Source: Proteobacteria bacterium SG_bin4 (GTDB lineage: Bacteria; Pseudomonadota; Gammaproteobacteria; Burkholderiales; Nitrosomonadaceae). From it: 64,000 nt of DNA. Made by a program: the position numbers and the translations under genes. Below the pieces are notes generated by a model. The model was not told the origin of the DNA. It did not search any database and worked only from the letters and a program-made list of their open reading frames with translations. The DNA is taken from positions 1-64,000 of the forward strand of contig LWDH01000006.1 of assembly GCA_002083395.1 (NCBI GenBank), read 5' to 3'. Each line of letters begins with the position of its first letter. Position 1 is the stretch's first letter. Below are positions 16,277 to 25,585 of this stretch, in pieces.

Positions 16277-17659
16277 ATGCTTATATTCTTTTCACAAGAA
16301 ACCAGCGATTTCTTAGATCAATATAAGATTGCTTTTGATATTCAACAACTGAGCGATTTTTCCGAATGGGAAAAGGATAGAATCCTACCATCAGCATTTG
16401 TTATCGAAGGAAGCGACAGCCGTTACGCATCTTCCATTCTTGGAAAAATCCGTAGAGATAGCGAAGTTTTTGCATCGCTCTGTTTCTCGACTCGTTTGCT
16501 AACTTGCTCCGAAAACAGTTTATTCGACGGTTTGCTGCCACCGCCCTCAGAGCTACAAAAACAAATTGATGCCGCGCAAGATTTATCGAGATCGCTCAAG
16601 GGAAAAGACAACTACCTGACACACCAGGGGCGATTGATCAATTACCTGTGGCTGCGTCCCAATTATATTGTGCAGCCTTGCCATGAATGGACAAATCCGC
16701 GCTTTTATCGCTATCCGCTATTGGAAGCCATGAGTTTGGATCAATCGGATGCGTTTGAATGGCTGAGAAACCTGGCCAACGCCAAAATTCTGGAACCGGT
16801 GACACTCATGGACCGACAGCGCGAATGCATGTATTGCCGGTCGGCGCATTTAAGTTTCATCGATACCTGCCCCAATTGCTCCGCTATTGATATCAAATTA
16901 CAACCATCTTTGCACTGTTTCACCTGCGGTTGCGTCGATGCGCAAGACAAATTCATGCAAAGCGGTACGCTGGTTTGCCCTAAGTGCCACACCCATTTGC
17001 GGCACATTGGCAGCGACTATGATCGTCCTCTGGAGAATTACTCCTGCCAAGCATGCCACCACTCATTTATTGAAGGGGATGTGCTGGTGCGGTGCGCAAT
17101 CTGTGAAAAAGATATGAATCCGAATGAGCTCATTATGAATGAGATTCGTACGTGGCGGCTGAGTGATAAGGGAAGAACGATTGCATTCCGCGGTGAAGTG
17201 TTCGACCTGTCATCCGGATTTGATCAGATCGATTTTATTTCCAAGGAATTGTTTATTCATGACCTGGATTGGTTGATGGTTATGGCGCGGCGTTATCCGA
17301 ATATCAATTTTAGTTTATTTGGAATTTATTTCGCTAACCTGCCGGATTTGGTGGAAATCTTCAATCACGCACGCTTATTGCAGATGCTCGAATCTTTTGC
17401 ACAGCGGTTGAGAAATTTGCTGCGAACTCCCGATCTTTCTACACGCACGGCGGAAAATATGCTGTGGTTATTACTGCCGAATACCGACGAACAAGGGCTT
17501 ATAGGTTTTCAAAAACGTATCGAAAAAAGTATGGATAAGCTGTTAGAAGAAAGCGAATACAAACTGGATTTCCGTTTTATCAGCGTTAATTCTCAGAAAT
17601 TATCAAATAAGGAGAATGCGGAGCTTTTGTTGGCTCGCCTTTTTGGTGAATTGCTATAA
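16277..17659 (+). CDS. TackOD1-type zinc-knuckle protein with degenerate GGDEF-like domain
   Basis: Cytoplasmic 460-residue protein. Residues 184-276 hold six CxxC pairs (184/187, 198/201, 214/217, 234/237, 257/260, 273/276), enough for three zinc sites. This fits the TackOD1 output domain (assignment from pattern, not search). Residues about 365-460 follow the GGDEF fold (RTPDLSTR, then LWLLLPNTDEQG) but TAENM at 391-395 replaces GGDEF, so it should not make c-di-GMP. The N-terminal 130 residues look like a receiver-type or novel sensory domain. The GT2 synthase starts 3 nt after its stop, so it probably regulates polysaccharide synthesis. The start lacks a strong ribosome site. Confidence 0.75.
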   Translation: MLIFFSQETSDFLDQYKIAFDIQQLSDFSEWEKDRILPSAFVIEGSDSRYASSILGKIRRDSEVFASLCFSTRLLTCSENSLFDGLLPPPSELQKQIDAAQDLSRSLKGKDNYLTHQGRLINYLWLRPNYIVQPCHEWTNPRFYRYPLLEAMSLDQSDAFEWLRNLANAKILEPVTLMDRQRECMYCRSAHLSFIDTCPNCSAIDIKLQPSLHCFTCGCVDAQDKFMQSGTLVCPKCHTHLRHIGSDYDRPLENYSCQACHHSFIEGDVLVRCAICEKDMNPNELIMNEIRTWRLSDKGRTIAFRGEVFDLSSGFDQIDFISKELFIHDLDWLMVMARRYPNINFSLFGIYFANLPDLVEIFNHARLLQMLESFAQRLRNLLRTPDLSTRTAENMLWLLLPNTDEQGLIGFQKRIEKSMDKLLEESEYKLDFRFISVNSQKLSNKENAELLLARLFGELL

Positions 17660-17662
17660 CCG

Positions 17663-18988
17663 ATGGAATCGTTAATCCAGGCCTGGTACGTTTTTCGAGT
17701 CACATTCACACACTATCCGGATGTGCAATATGTGCTCATGCTGATTCCATTCGTGTTGTTTTTTGAATTACCGCTTTATTTCATCAATTGGATGGGCGTT
17801 TTCCGCTTTGTCATCAAAGAAGCCGTGGAAGTGCCGCTGGCTCATCCTTATTATCCTCGAGTGACTTGTGCGATCACCTGTTATGCGGAAGGGAAAGCGG
17901 TGCAGAATACCGTTATTTCTTTGCTGGAACAGCTATACCCAGGGCATATTGAAGTGATTGCAATGGTCGATGGCGTTCAGAAAAATATTGCAACATATCA
18001 GGCATTGAAAGAACTGTATGCGATCCTTCCAAGGTATAACAAACGGTCTCTCACGATCATTCCGAAAATTCAGCGTGGAGGCAGGGTATCATCATTGAAT
18101 GCCGGATTGAGCCGGGCCCGGGGTGAAATTTTTCTGGCATTGGATGGCGATACCTCGTTTGATAATCAAATGATTCATTCGGCTGTTTTGCACTTCCAGA
18201 ATCCAAATGTGGTCGCGGTTACCGGTCCGATGCGTGTGCGCAATGCCAAGAAATCGCTGATAACCAGGATGCAAGACCTCGAGTATATGCTCACCATGCA
18301 GGTTGGTAAGCTGGGATTTGCAAAGTTAAATGTGATTAATAATGTACCAGGCGCGTTTGGAATTTTTAGACGAGCCTTTCTCCAAAAAATCGGGGGCTGG
18401 AATACCGGCACTGCCGAAGATCTGGATTTAACATTACGCATCAAAAAATATCACACGCGCTATCCGCACTTGCAAATTGATTTTGAGCCGCTTGCGGTCT
18501 CCCATACCGATGTACCCGAAACGCTGAAGGATTTTCTGAAGCAACGGTTGCGGTGGGACGGCGATCTTTGGTACATCTATTCGAATAAGCATAAATTCGG
18601 CATTTCCGCTGCCACCATGGGTTGGAGGAATTTTATCTTTTTGCTGTGGTACGGAATTTTGTTTCAAATCATCATGCCTTTTGCCATTGTGATTTACACG
18701 GTTTATATGGCGATCGTACTGCCGCTGCATATCTTTTTGCTAAGTATGATACTGGTTTATGTTTTCTATGTATGTTTAGTGCTAATCCAGTACATCCTGT
18801 TTCTGATGATCATTTCTGATAGGAAATGGCAGGATTGCAATGCTTTCCTGGTTCTTCCGTTTTATCCGTTTTTTCAGTTTATCGCTCGCGTATGGAGCGC
18901 TTTTGCTATTGCTAATCAGATATTTAACAAAGGGCATCTGGATTCTGCGATGGCGCCTTTGTGGGTGCTAAAAAAGGGTAAACAGTGA
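17663..18988 (+). CDS. Processive GT2 polysaccharide synthase
   Basis: Inner-membrane family 2 glycosyltransferase of the cellulose/PNAG/hyaluronan synthase type. A TM helix (about 23-46) precedes the catalytic domain with DGD at 161-163, the acceptor-site AED in GTAEDLD (251-253) and QRLRW at 294-298, the processive-synthase signature. Several TM helices follow, from about residue 320. The product sugar cannot be read from sequence. There is no PilZ domain. It overlaps the next gene by 4 nt (GTGA), so synthesis and export are coupled. Confidence 0.88.
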   Translation: MESLIQAWYVFRVTFTHYPDVQYVLMLIPFVLFFELPLYFINWMGVFRFVIKEAVEVPLAHPYYPRVTCAITCYAEGKAVQNTVISLLEQLYPGHIEVIAMVDGVQKNIATYQALKELYAILPRYNKRSLTIIPKIQRGGRVSSLNAGLSRARGEIFLALDGDTSFDNQMIHSAVLHFQNPNVVAVTGPMRVRNAKKSLITRMQDLEYMLTMQVGKLGFAKLNVINNVPGAFGIFRRAFLQKIGGWNTGTAEDLDLTLRIKKYHTRYPHLQIDFEPLAVSHTDVPETLKDFLKQRLRWDGDLWYIYSNKHKFGISAATMGWRNFIFLLWYGILFQIIMPFAIVIYTVYMAIVLPLHIFLLSMILVYVFYVCLVLIQYILFLMIISDRKWQDCNAFLVLPFYPFFQFIARVWSAFAIANQIFNKGHLDSAMAPLWVLKKGKQ

Positions 18989-21159
18989 AAATATTGCTAT
19001 TCTTGCTGCTACTGATAGCGCCATTAACCAAAAGTGCTGCCGCCGGCGTCAGATTGCTTTCTGAGTTCAACGCGCATCTGGACCAGGCGGCATCGGTATT
19101 AAAAGCACAAGCGGATTTGGAAGCGCAACGCTCCAATTTGCTTGCACAAGAAGCGCTTAAAGGCTGGGAAGTATTCGGTAGCGTGTCAGGAGGTTATCAA
19201 CGGAGTCCTTTTGCAAGAGAACCGTTCGGACATTTCTTCGATCCCATGGCTCGGATTGGCGTGCGTTATCCGTTACTAGGCAGCGCCGAAAGAAGACAAC
19301 GCGCCGTGGAAGACGCGGCGACGCAAGTACGGATTGAAGGCATCCGGCTGGATTGGAGCAAACGTTTGGCGGCGTTGTTCATCGAAGAGAACTATGCGGC
19401 CTACTGGAGCGCCCAGAAAATGCTGGCGCTGACCGATGCCTATACGCGCTTGCGAAATGACGGAGTTGATCGGCTATTGCTTAAAAGGCAGGAAGCGGGG
19501 TTACTCTTCAAGTCGGATTATTTTGAATTTTTATCAGCGTTCGACCGGGCCGAGCGCACTCATATTGAGTTCAGTAATAACAAGAGTCAAGCGTTGATGC
19601 GGCTAGCGCATTTGACAAATTCCGTGGTATTGCCTTTCGAAGCGGTTAAACCGCCTTTGGCGGAAATTCAGAAGACGGTCACTCAAGATATTGATCAGCC
19701 GGATCTTCGGATATTGCAAGCACAGATTGATAATCTCCAAAATATCCGTGAAATTGAAAGTTGGCAAGGCATTGACTCGGACGTTTCGATGACTGCTTTC
19801 GGAGGCCCGGCGATTCCGCACCCGAGTCCGCCCGGTGACGGCATGCAGTGGGGTTATGGCGGCGCAGTGGGTCTTAACTTCAGAATGCCGCTTGAAATCA
19901 TCAGTTACCGGAAAAATGAACAGTCGCGCTTGAACAGTCAATTGATCAGTTTACGTGCAGATTACACGCGCCGGGATCAGGAGTTGCAACACGAATTTCA
20001 TGCGTTATTGAATAGTTATCAGCAATTGGTGCAGCAAATCAAGTTTCAGCGGACACGATTGGATGCCGCACGGGAATTGATCCGTGAGAGCGGGCTTCGG
20101 CTGCGGGTTATGGACGGTGATGTGATCGAAAAATATTTCAAGGCGATCAATGCTTATTACCGCGTTGCCATCGAAAACGTCGAAGCGGAATCGGAACACT
20201 GGAAACTGCACATTCGTTTACGCCAATTTCTGGCCGTCGCGGAAAACCAAGGAAGAGATCATTACCCGGAAACCGATGTAGTTATGCTGCTTGAACCGTT
20301 GCACTTGGCCAGTGATTTTCTAGGGAATAAAGACGCAAAACTTGTCCCGGTGAAAGCAGCTAAACCGGCTGAACCCGTTTACCCGGAGATCGTTTCCAGT
20401 CAGTTTGCGGTTTACGTTTGGAATTTTGAGCAGCTGATCAATCGCACCGATTTCTGGGGTAAAAAACAATCGAATGCGATTAATCGTGTGCTAATTTCGC
20501 TGAACGCGCAGGAAATTTCAGCAGCATCCGCGAATCCCGCTCGATTGGCAGGTTTTATCCGGGATGCGCGTCAGCGTAAGAAAAAAGTGGAATTGTTATT
20601 AGGTGACCCCGATTGGATTCTGCCGCAGTTTCGCGCTCATTTGCTCAATCACATTCGCGCGCTAAAGCAGTTCGAATTTGACGGTTTGCACCTGGATATT
20701 GAACCCGATCAGCTTGAGTCGGCACTGACGGGCGAAAGACGTCTCACGGAAATGCTCGAAACCATCCGGCAGGTAATGGCGATATCGCCTTGGCCGGTGG
20801 GCGTCAGTATCCACCCGCGTTATTTGCAGCAAGAGTCATCTCATGGAGTATGTGTTCCTTGCAAACTGAAAGAATTTGGCGTCAAAGAAATTGCTGTCAT
20901 GTATTATTCAATGAATATCCAGGCGATTGTGTCGACTTTACAGTCGGTTATGCAACAATATCCAGCACTTGTTTTCAGTCTTGCGCAAAGCCTGGAACGC
21001 GAATTGGGACCCGAAAACAGCTACGCCCATAAGCCGAGAAGAATTTTCAGTGACGCGATGCAGCAACTGCAGGATCAATTGCAACGGTCCAATTTTGGTG
21101 GTCTTATTATTCAATCATGGCAAGATTGGGAAAATTATCTCTATGAAAATTCGCTTTAA
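18985..21159 (+). CDS. TolC-like outer-membrane channel fused to a glycosidase-like domain
   Basis: 724 residues. A signal peptide (MKILLFLLLLIAPLTKSAAA) leads into a TolC/OEP-type helical and beta region (about 20-440) with the usual repeated long helices (AALFIEENYAAYWSAQ; YRVAIENVEAESEHWKL). From about 470 to the end is a separate domain, probably a TIM barrel, with LHLDIEPDQ near residue 567-575 resembling the acid-base strand of GH18-type enzymes, plus IAVMYYSM and QSWQDWENY. Such a domain may trim or edit the polymer as it leaves. It starts with GTG overlapping the synthase stop and overlaps the HlyD gene by 17 nt. Confidence 0.75.
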   Translation: MKILLFLLLLIAPLTKSAAAGVRLLSEFNAHLDQAASVLKAQADLEAQRSNLLAQEALKGWEVFGSVSGGYQRSPFAREPFGHFFDPMARIGVRYPLLGSAERRQRAVEDAATQVRIEGIRLDWSKRLAALFIEENYAAYWSAQKMLALTDAYTRLRNDGVDRLLLKRQEAGLLFKSDYFEFLSAFDRAERTHIEFSNNKSQALMRLAHLTNSVVLPFEAVKPPLAEIQKTVTQDIDQPDLRILQAQIDNLQNIREIESWQGIDSDVSMTAFGGPAIPHPSPPGDGMQWGYGGAVGLNFRMPLEIISYRKNEQSRLNSQLISLRADYTRRDQELQHEFHALLNSYQQLVQQIKFQRTRLDAARELIRESGLRLRVMDGDVIEKYFKAINAYYRVAIENVEAESEHWKLHIRLRQFLAVAENQGRDHYPETDVVMLLEPLHLASDFLGNKDAKLVPVKAAKPAEPVYPEIVSSQFAVYVWNFEQLINRTDFWGKKQSNAINRVLISLNAQEISAASANPARLAGFIRDARQRKKKVELLLGDPDWILPQFRAHLLNHIRALKQFEFDGLHLDIEPDQLESALTGERRLTEMLETIRQVMAISPWPVGVSIHPRYLQQESSHGVCVPCKLKEFGVKEIAVMYYSMNIQAIVSTLQSVMQQYPALVFSLAQSLERELGPENSYAHKPRRIFSDAMQQLQDQLQRSNFGGLIIQSWQDWENYLYENSL

Positions 21160-22213
21160 TCAGCCCGAAAATAAAATCCCGAATGATGATCGGGGGCTAC
21201 GGATCCAATATAGCGACGCCAAACGGCCAGGCAGACCGTGGCGCTGGTATTTAATTCTGGCTATCGCCAGCTTGCCGCTGGTGTATTTGATCGGCAAGAT
21301 TGTGTGGGAAAGCTTTGGCGTTGAGGCCCATGGGCGGATCAAAGTCACCAATTTTATCGTGCGCGCCCTGGTGGAGGGTTATGTGCAACAGGTATTCTTT
21401 AAACCGCTGGAAATGATTCCTGCCGGAGCGCAATTGGCGCAGATGGTGAATATGGCGATTCAAGACAGCCACGATCGTATCGGCATTGAAATTGATTTGC
21501 TGAAAGCTGAGAAACAGAAGTTGATGACACAGGCCGCACAATCGCGCGCCAGTTCCTTGCAATTGTTGAAATACGCCCAGGAACAAAAAGATTTTACGCA
21601 TCAACGCATGCGGCAATACGAAAAACTGTTTGAGCAAGGAGCAGCCACTCAGGCGGAAATTGCGACGGTTCGCAGTCTTTACCGGTCAGCGCTGGAGAAT
21701 CTGGCGGTGCTGGAAAAAACCGAGCGTCTGGAATATGAAAAGGTACGCAACATGGAACTGGGAATAGCACCGGAAATGCGTCAGATTACCAATCAAATCG
21801 GTCAATTGACACTTGAATTTGAGAAAACCCAAGATCAGTTGAAACAATTGAATTTGTTTGCTTCTGCCGAAGGAATGATCAATGAGTTGTATGTGCAACC
21901 GGGAGAATATCTGTCGCGCGGGCAAGCATTGTTGGAAATGATTTTTCCCGGGCAAGTAATGGTCGATGCCTTTATTCCGCCCAAGTATCAGGATTACGCC
22001 GAAGTGGGACAAATGGTGCGGGTGAAATTTCCTAATGGCGATACCGCGAAGGCCAGAATTATTGCGGTACCGGGTGTCATGCAAAGAACTTCAGCCGCTG
22101 AAATTAATCCGTTGGAAGTAGTGCGATCCGCGATTCTGGCGCAAATGGAATTTGTCGATACCGTCGATACTCGGTTGATCAACGGCATGCCGGTTACCCT
22201 TTATTTTGACTGA
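21143..22213 (+). CDS. HlyD-family periplasmic adaptor
   Basis: Membrane fusion protein of 356 residues. A short basic cytoplasmic N-terminus, one TM helix (YLILAIASLPLVYLIGKIV) and a periplasmic part with a lipoyl-type strand (VEGYVQQVFFKPLEMIPAG), a long coiled coil (EKLFEQGAATQAEIATVRSLY) and a second lipoyl half (GMINELYVQPGEYLSRGQ). The frame opens at 20927, but ATG 21143 begins the real N-terminus inside the end of the TolC gene. No ABC or RND pump is nearby, so it probably bridges the GT2 synthase to the TolC-like channel. No PilZ domain, unlike Alg44. Confidence 0.85.
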   Translation: MKIRFNQPENKIPNDDRGLRIQYSDAKRPGRPWRWYLILAIASLPLVYLIGKIVWESFGVEAHGRIKVTNFIVRALVEGYVQQVFFKPLEMIPAGAQLAQMVNMAIQDSHDRIGIEIDLLKAEKQKLMTQAAQSRASSLQLLKYAQEQKDFTHQRMRQYEKLFEQGAATQAEIATVRSLYRSALENLAVLEKTERLEYEKVRNMELGIAPEMRQITNQIGQLTLEFEKTQDQLKQLNLFASAEGMINELYVQPGEYLSRGQALLEMIFPGQVMVDAFIPPKYQDYAEVGQMVRVKFPNGDTAKARIIAVPGVMQRTSAAEINPLEVVRSAILAQMEFVDTVDTRLINGMPVTLYFD

Positions 22214-22252
22214 TCCATTCTAATTTGCTGGCGAGCGAACCGTTTCCGCAAA

Positions 22253-23248
22253 CTAGGCAACCATGACCAGTTTTCCTGACGGATGTTGCTGCTCCAGATA
22301 GCGCTGTGCAGCCGCCGCCTCTGCCAATGGGAAACTCTGTGCAATGACTACGCGCAGTTGCTTGCTATCAAACAAAGCCGCGCATTGTCGCAATATGTCC
22401 GCTTGATGGTGTTTGGCTTCCTTAAGTTCGAGTAATACCGGTGACAGCATCAATTCGTGACTGAAACGTAGATTACGTTTACGCGCTTCGCTCCAGTCGA
22501 TCTCTGCCGTCGCTTGCAATATGGTGACTACATCGCCATAAGGTTTGGCGCAACGGAAACAGCTTTGCAATACCACCGGACCGACCGTATCGAATGCGAT
22601 GTCCACGCCTTTCCCGCCAGTCCAGCGCAGCACTTCTGCGACGATATCCTGGGTACAATAATTAATGATGCAATCCGCTCCCAGGTCTTTGACAAACTGT
22701 GCTTTTTTCTCGCTGCTGACGGTGGTGATGACTTGCGCGCCGGCGTGTTTGGCTAACTGGATGGCCGCATGGCCGACGCCGCCGGCACCGGCATGAATTA
22801 ATACCACTTGATCCCGGGTGATACGCGCGCGATCATGCAATGCTTCCCAAGCCGTAATGAAAACCAAAGGCACCGCGGCCGCCTGTTCAAATGACAAGGA
22901 TTGCGGTTTTAATGCCAGTAAGCTGGCATCCACCAGCACATAATCGGCGTAGGTGCCTTGGCGGTTGTTAAACCCAGGTTGCGAAAAATAAACTTCATCG
23001 CCCGGTTTAAATTTATCAACTTTGGCGCCTACTTTTTCCACGATACCGGCGCCATCGCAACCGGGTATGACCGGAAATGTGACCGGAAAACGCTCCGGTG
23101 CTGTGCGGATTTTGCAATCGATCGGGTTGATGCCGATTGCCTTGATACGAACCAGCACCTGATCCTCGTTGCAATCACCTGGCGAAGCTATATCTCCGTA
23201 TTGCAGAACATCGGCTACGCCACCTTTATGAAAAAATGCAGCTTTCAT
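22253..23248 (-). CDS. NAD(P)H:quinone oxidoreductase-like zinc-independent MDR
   Basis: Medium-chain dehydrogenase/reductase of 331 residues, quinone reductase group. The N-terminal GroES-like domain (INPIDCKIRTAPE, VIPGCDGAGIV) lacks the structural-zinc Cys cluster. The Rossmann motif AGAGGVGHAAIQLAKHAGA binds NADPH. GGKGVDIAFDTVG is typical. Substrate unknown, likely quinones or enones. It stands alone, convergent with the HlyD gene and 61 nt upstream of priA's 3' end. Confidence 0.88.
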   Translation of the reverse strand: MKAAFFHKGGVADVLQYGDIASPGDCNEDQVLVRIKAIGINPIDCKIRTAPERFPVTFPVIPGCDGAGIVEKVGAKVDKFKPGDEVYFSQPGFNNRQGTYADYVLVDASLLALKPQSLSFEQAAAVPLVFITAWEALHDRARITRDQVVLIHAGAGGVGHAAIQLAKHAGAQVITTVSSEKKAQFVKDLGADCIINYCTQDIVAEVLRWTGGKGVDIAFDTVGPVVLQSCFRCAKPYGDVVTILQATAEIDWSEARKRNLRFSHELMLSPVLLELKEAKHHQADILRQCAALFDSKQLRVVIAQSFPLAEAAAAQRYLEQQHPSGKLVMVA

Positions 23249-23309
23249 AATTATCTCCAGTAGTTCTCAATTTTGTAAAAGCATCAAATACCCTATGCCC
23301 GATTGACCG

Positions 23310-25496
23310 CTAAAATTCCAGTGGATCGACATCCAAGATCCATCGTACTTTATGGCTTGTTAAGGTATGAATTTGCGCGCACCATTCCGTCAAGAATGCC
23401 TGCAGTTGCTTGCGAGAAGTGGATTGTATCAATAACTGCGCACGTTCCAAACCTTTCAGGCGATGCATTTGCGCCGGGACCGGATCGAATAGTTCAACGG
23501 TCTTGGGCGGTTTTGCCAGCTTGATTGCTTGGTGCAGAAAATCCAATACCAGATCGCGTTGATGCGCTTCTCCCCGCAACAATGCTTGAAAAACATAGGG
23601 CGGAAATCCTGCAGTCTTTCGTTCTGTCAGCAAGATGTGCGCTAAACCATCGTAATCGTGATGCTGTAGCGCTTGATAGAGCGGGTGATTGGGAAATTCT
23701 GTTTGAATCAGCACGGTACCTGGGATTTGGGCGCGTCCGGCACGTCCGGCTACTTGCATCAATTGCGCGAACAAACGTTCACTCGCCCGGTAATCGGTAC
23801 TAAACAGCGAATTATCGGCATTCAGGATTCCGACCAGCGACAGATTCGGGAAATCATGTCCCTTGGCAAGCAATTGAGTGCCGATCAGGATATCGACTTG
23901 TTGTTTATGAATGGCCTGCAACATGTCTCGCCAAGCGAACTTTCGACGCGTGCTATCGCGATCGATCCGCAAAATCCGTGCGACCGGGAAAGCGGTTGCG
24001 ATAGCTGCTTCGACACGTTGCGTTCCTTGTCCGAAGGGCGCCAAATCTTGGTTGCCGCAGTCCGGGCAAGCGCGTGGAAACGATTCCTGATGACCGCAAT
24101 GATGACAACTGAGCTGTTTGTCGCGAAGATGAACGACCAATCGGCTTGAACAGCGCTGGCAAGCGGCCGACCAGCCGCAGGATTTACATAGCAGCACCGG
24201 TGCATAGCCGCGCCGGTTGATAAAAATCAGACTCTGGTTTTTTTCGATCAAGCATTGATCGATTGCTTTAACCAGCGGTTCGGTTAAACCATCCTGGATT
24301 TTGTGAATACGAGTATCGATCAAATGAATTCGCGGTAACACGGCATTATGACTAGCCCGGGATTGCAAGCGTAACCTCCGGTAGCGGCCATTGAGTGCAT
24401 TGTAATAACTTTCTAACGATGGCGTCGCGGAACCCAATATGACCGGAATCGAATGTTGATGGGCGCGGAAAATCGCCATATCGCGAGCGGAATAGCGTAA
24501 GCCATCCTGCTGCTTGAACGAGCTGTCTTGTTCCTCGTCGACAATAATTAGCCCGAGATCGGAGAGCGGTGTAAATACGGCCAATCGCGTGCCAAGGATA
24601 ATTTTGGCGGCGCCGCTTTGCGCCTGCATCCAGCCCGATAGCCGCTCGCTATCGTTTAATCCGCTATGCAAGCTCACTATTGGCGTTGCAGTAAAACGCG
24701 AGCAAAAAATTTTCTCAAGTTGCGGCGTTAGATTTATTTCCGGTATCAGCACCAGGGCTTGCTTGCCTTGCATCAGCGCCGATTCAATTGCGCGCAAATA
24801 GACTTCGGTCTTGCCGCTACCGGTTACACCATGCAACAGCCAGATATTGAATTGCGCGAGACCCGCAGTGATTGCATCGACAGCCGCCGCTTGTTCTGTG
24901 GTCAGGATTGGAATTGGCTGGGTGACAGCCGCAGTTGCTGCTGGAGCTGCTTTTGACGTGATCCATCCGCGCTGTAGCCATCCCGGCAGCCATTGGTGTG
25001 CACGTGGGGAGATTTGTTTAATTTGGGCATCAGTTAGTGCCGTAGATTCTAAAAAAGCGCTGAACAAGCGCCGGGCGATGCGATTCCGTGCCGGAATGCT
25101 CGATACATCGATTTGCTTTCCAATGGGCGTGAGTTCGAAGTGTTCGCGGCTTGCCGGCTTTTTCATTTGAATGGCTTTATTGTGGCGCATTTCGGCGGGC
25201 AGGCTATTCAGAATTACCATGCCGAGGGGGTGATGATAATACTGACTGCAAAATTGAAATAATTCCAGCAAGCTGGCGGGTAACGGTTTGGTTTCTCTAA
25301 AGATGCAATATGCCGGTTTGAGCTTCCCGGGATCTATTTGTGTAGAAGCGCTGATCGCTATGATGACGCCAATCGTTTTTTTATTGCCGAACGGTACGCT
25401 GACGCGTAAACCGATATCGTTTGGTTCGGCATCGTCGGCTTGATAATCAAACAGCGTGTCGACCGGAACATTGATAGCGACACGAATGATGGGCAT
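23310..25496 (-). CDS. priA: Primosomal protein N' (replication restart helicase)
   Basis: Superfamily 2 DNA helicase that recognises stalled forks and reloads the replisome. It has the N-terminal DNA-binding domain (IRVAINVPVDTLFDY), Walker A GVTGSGKTEVYL, the DEEQ box in VDEEQDSSFKQQDG, GSATPSLESY, and a zinc-binding insertion with four CxxC pairs (CKSC, CQRC, CHHC, CPDC). The C-terminal motif VAGRAGRAQIPG is present. Complete at 728 residues. The neighbouring lipoprotein gene upstream is in the same direction but separated by a stem-loop. Confidence 0.96.
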   Translation of the reverse strand: MPIIRVAINVPVDTLFDYQADDAEPNDIGLRVSVPFGNKKTIGVIIAISASTQIDPGKLKPAYCIFRETKPLPASLLELFQFCSQYYHHPLGMVILNSLPAEMRHNKAIQMKKPASREHFELTPIGKQIDVSSIPARNRIARRLFSAFLESTALTDAQIKQISPRAHQWLPGWLQRGWITSKAAPAATAAVTQPIPILTTEQAAAVDAITAGLAQFNIWLLHGVTGSGKTEVYLRAIESALMQGKQALVLIPEINLTPQLEKIFCSRFTATPIVSLHSGLNDSERLSGWMQAQSGAAKIILGTRLAVFTPLSDLGLIIVDEEQDSSFKQQDGLRYSARDMAIFRAHQHSIPVILGSATPSLESYYNALNGRYRRLRLQSRASHNAVLPRIHLIDTRIHKIQDGLTEPLVKAIDQCLIEKNQSLIFINRRGYAPVLLCKSCGWSAACQRCSSRLVVHLRDKQLSCHHCGHQESFPRACPDCGNQDLAPFGQGTQRVEAAIATAFPVARILRIDRDSTRRKFAWRDMLQAIHKQQVDILIGTQLLAKGHDFPNLSLVGILNADNSLFSTDYRASERLFAQLMQVAGRAGRAQIPGTVLIQTEFPNHPLYQALQHHDYDGLAHILLTERKTAGFPPYVFQALLRGEAHQRDLVLDFLHQAIKLAKPPKTVELFDPVPAQMHRLKGLERAQLLIQSTSRKQLQAFLTEWCAQIHTLTSHKVRWILDVDPLEF

Positions 25497-25527
25497 CAGC
25501 GGTTGCAGAGAACGGATTGGGGGTTGC

Positions 25528-25561
25528 TACTCACCGGAATCCGCTTTAATACCGGTGAGTA
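25528..25561 (-). terminator. Stem-loop between lipoprotein gene and priA
   Basis: Perfect 10-bp arms TACTCACCGG/CCGGTGAGTA with a 14-nt loop lie just after the lipoprotein stop on the - strand and before priA. No T run follows, so it may be a weak terminator or an mRNA 3'-end stabiliser. Confidence 0.5.
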
Positions 25562-25585
25562 ATGGTTCAGGAGACAAGCGATATG

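Noticed and set aside
22253..25496. Long + strand frames within the quinone reductase and priA genes.
   Set aside because: They are antisense shadows of two strongly supported genes and carry no motifs.
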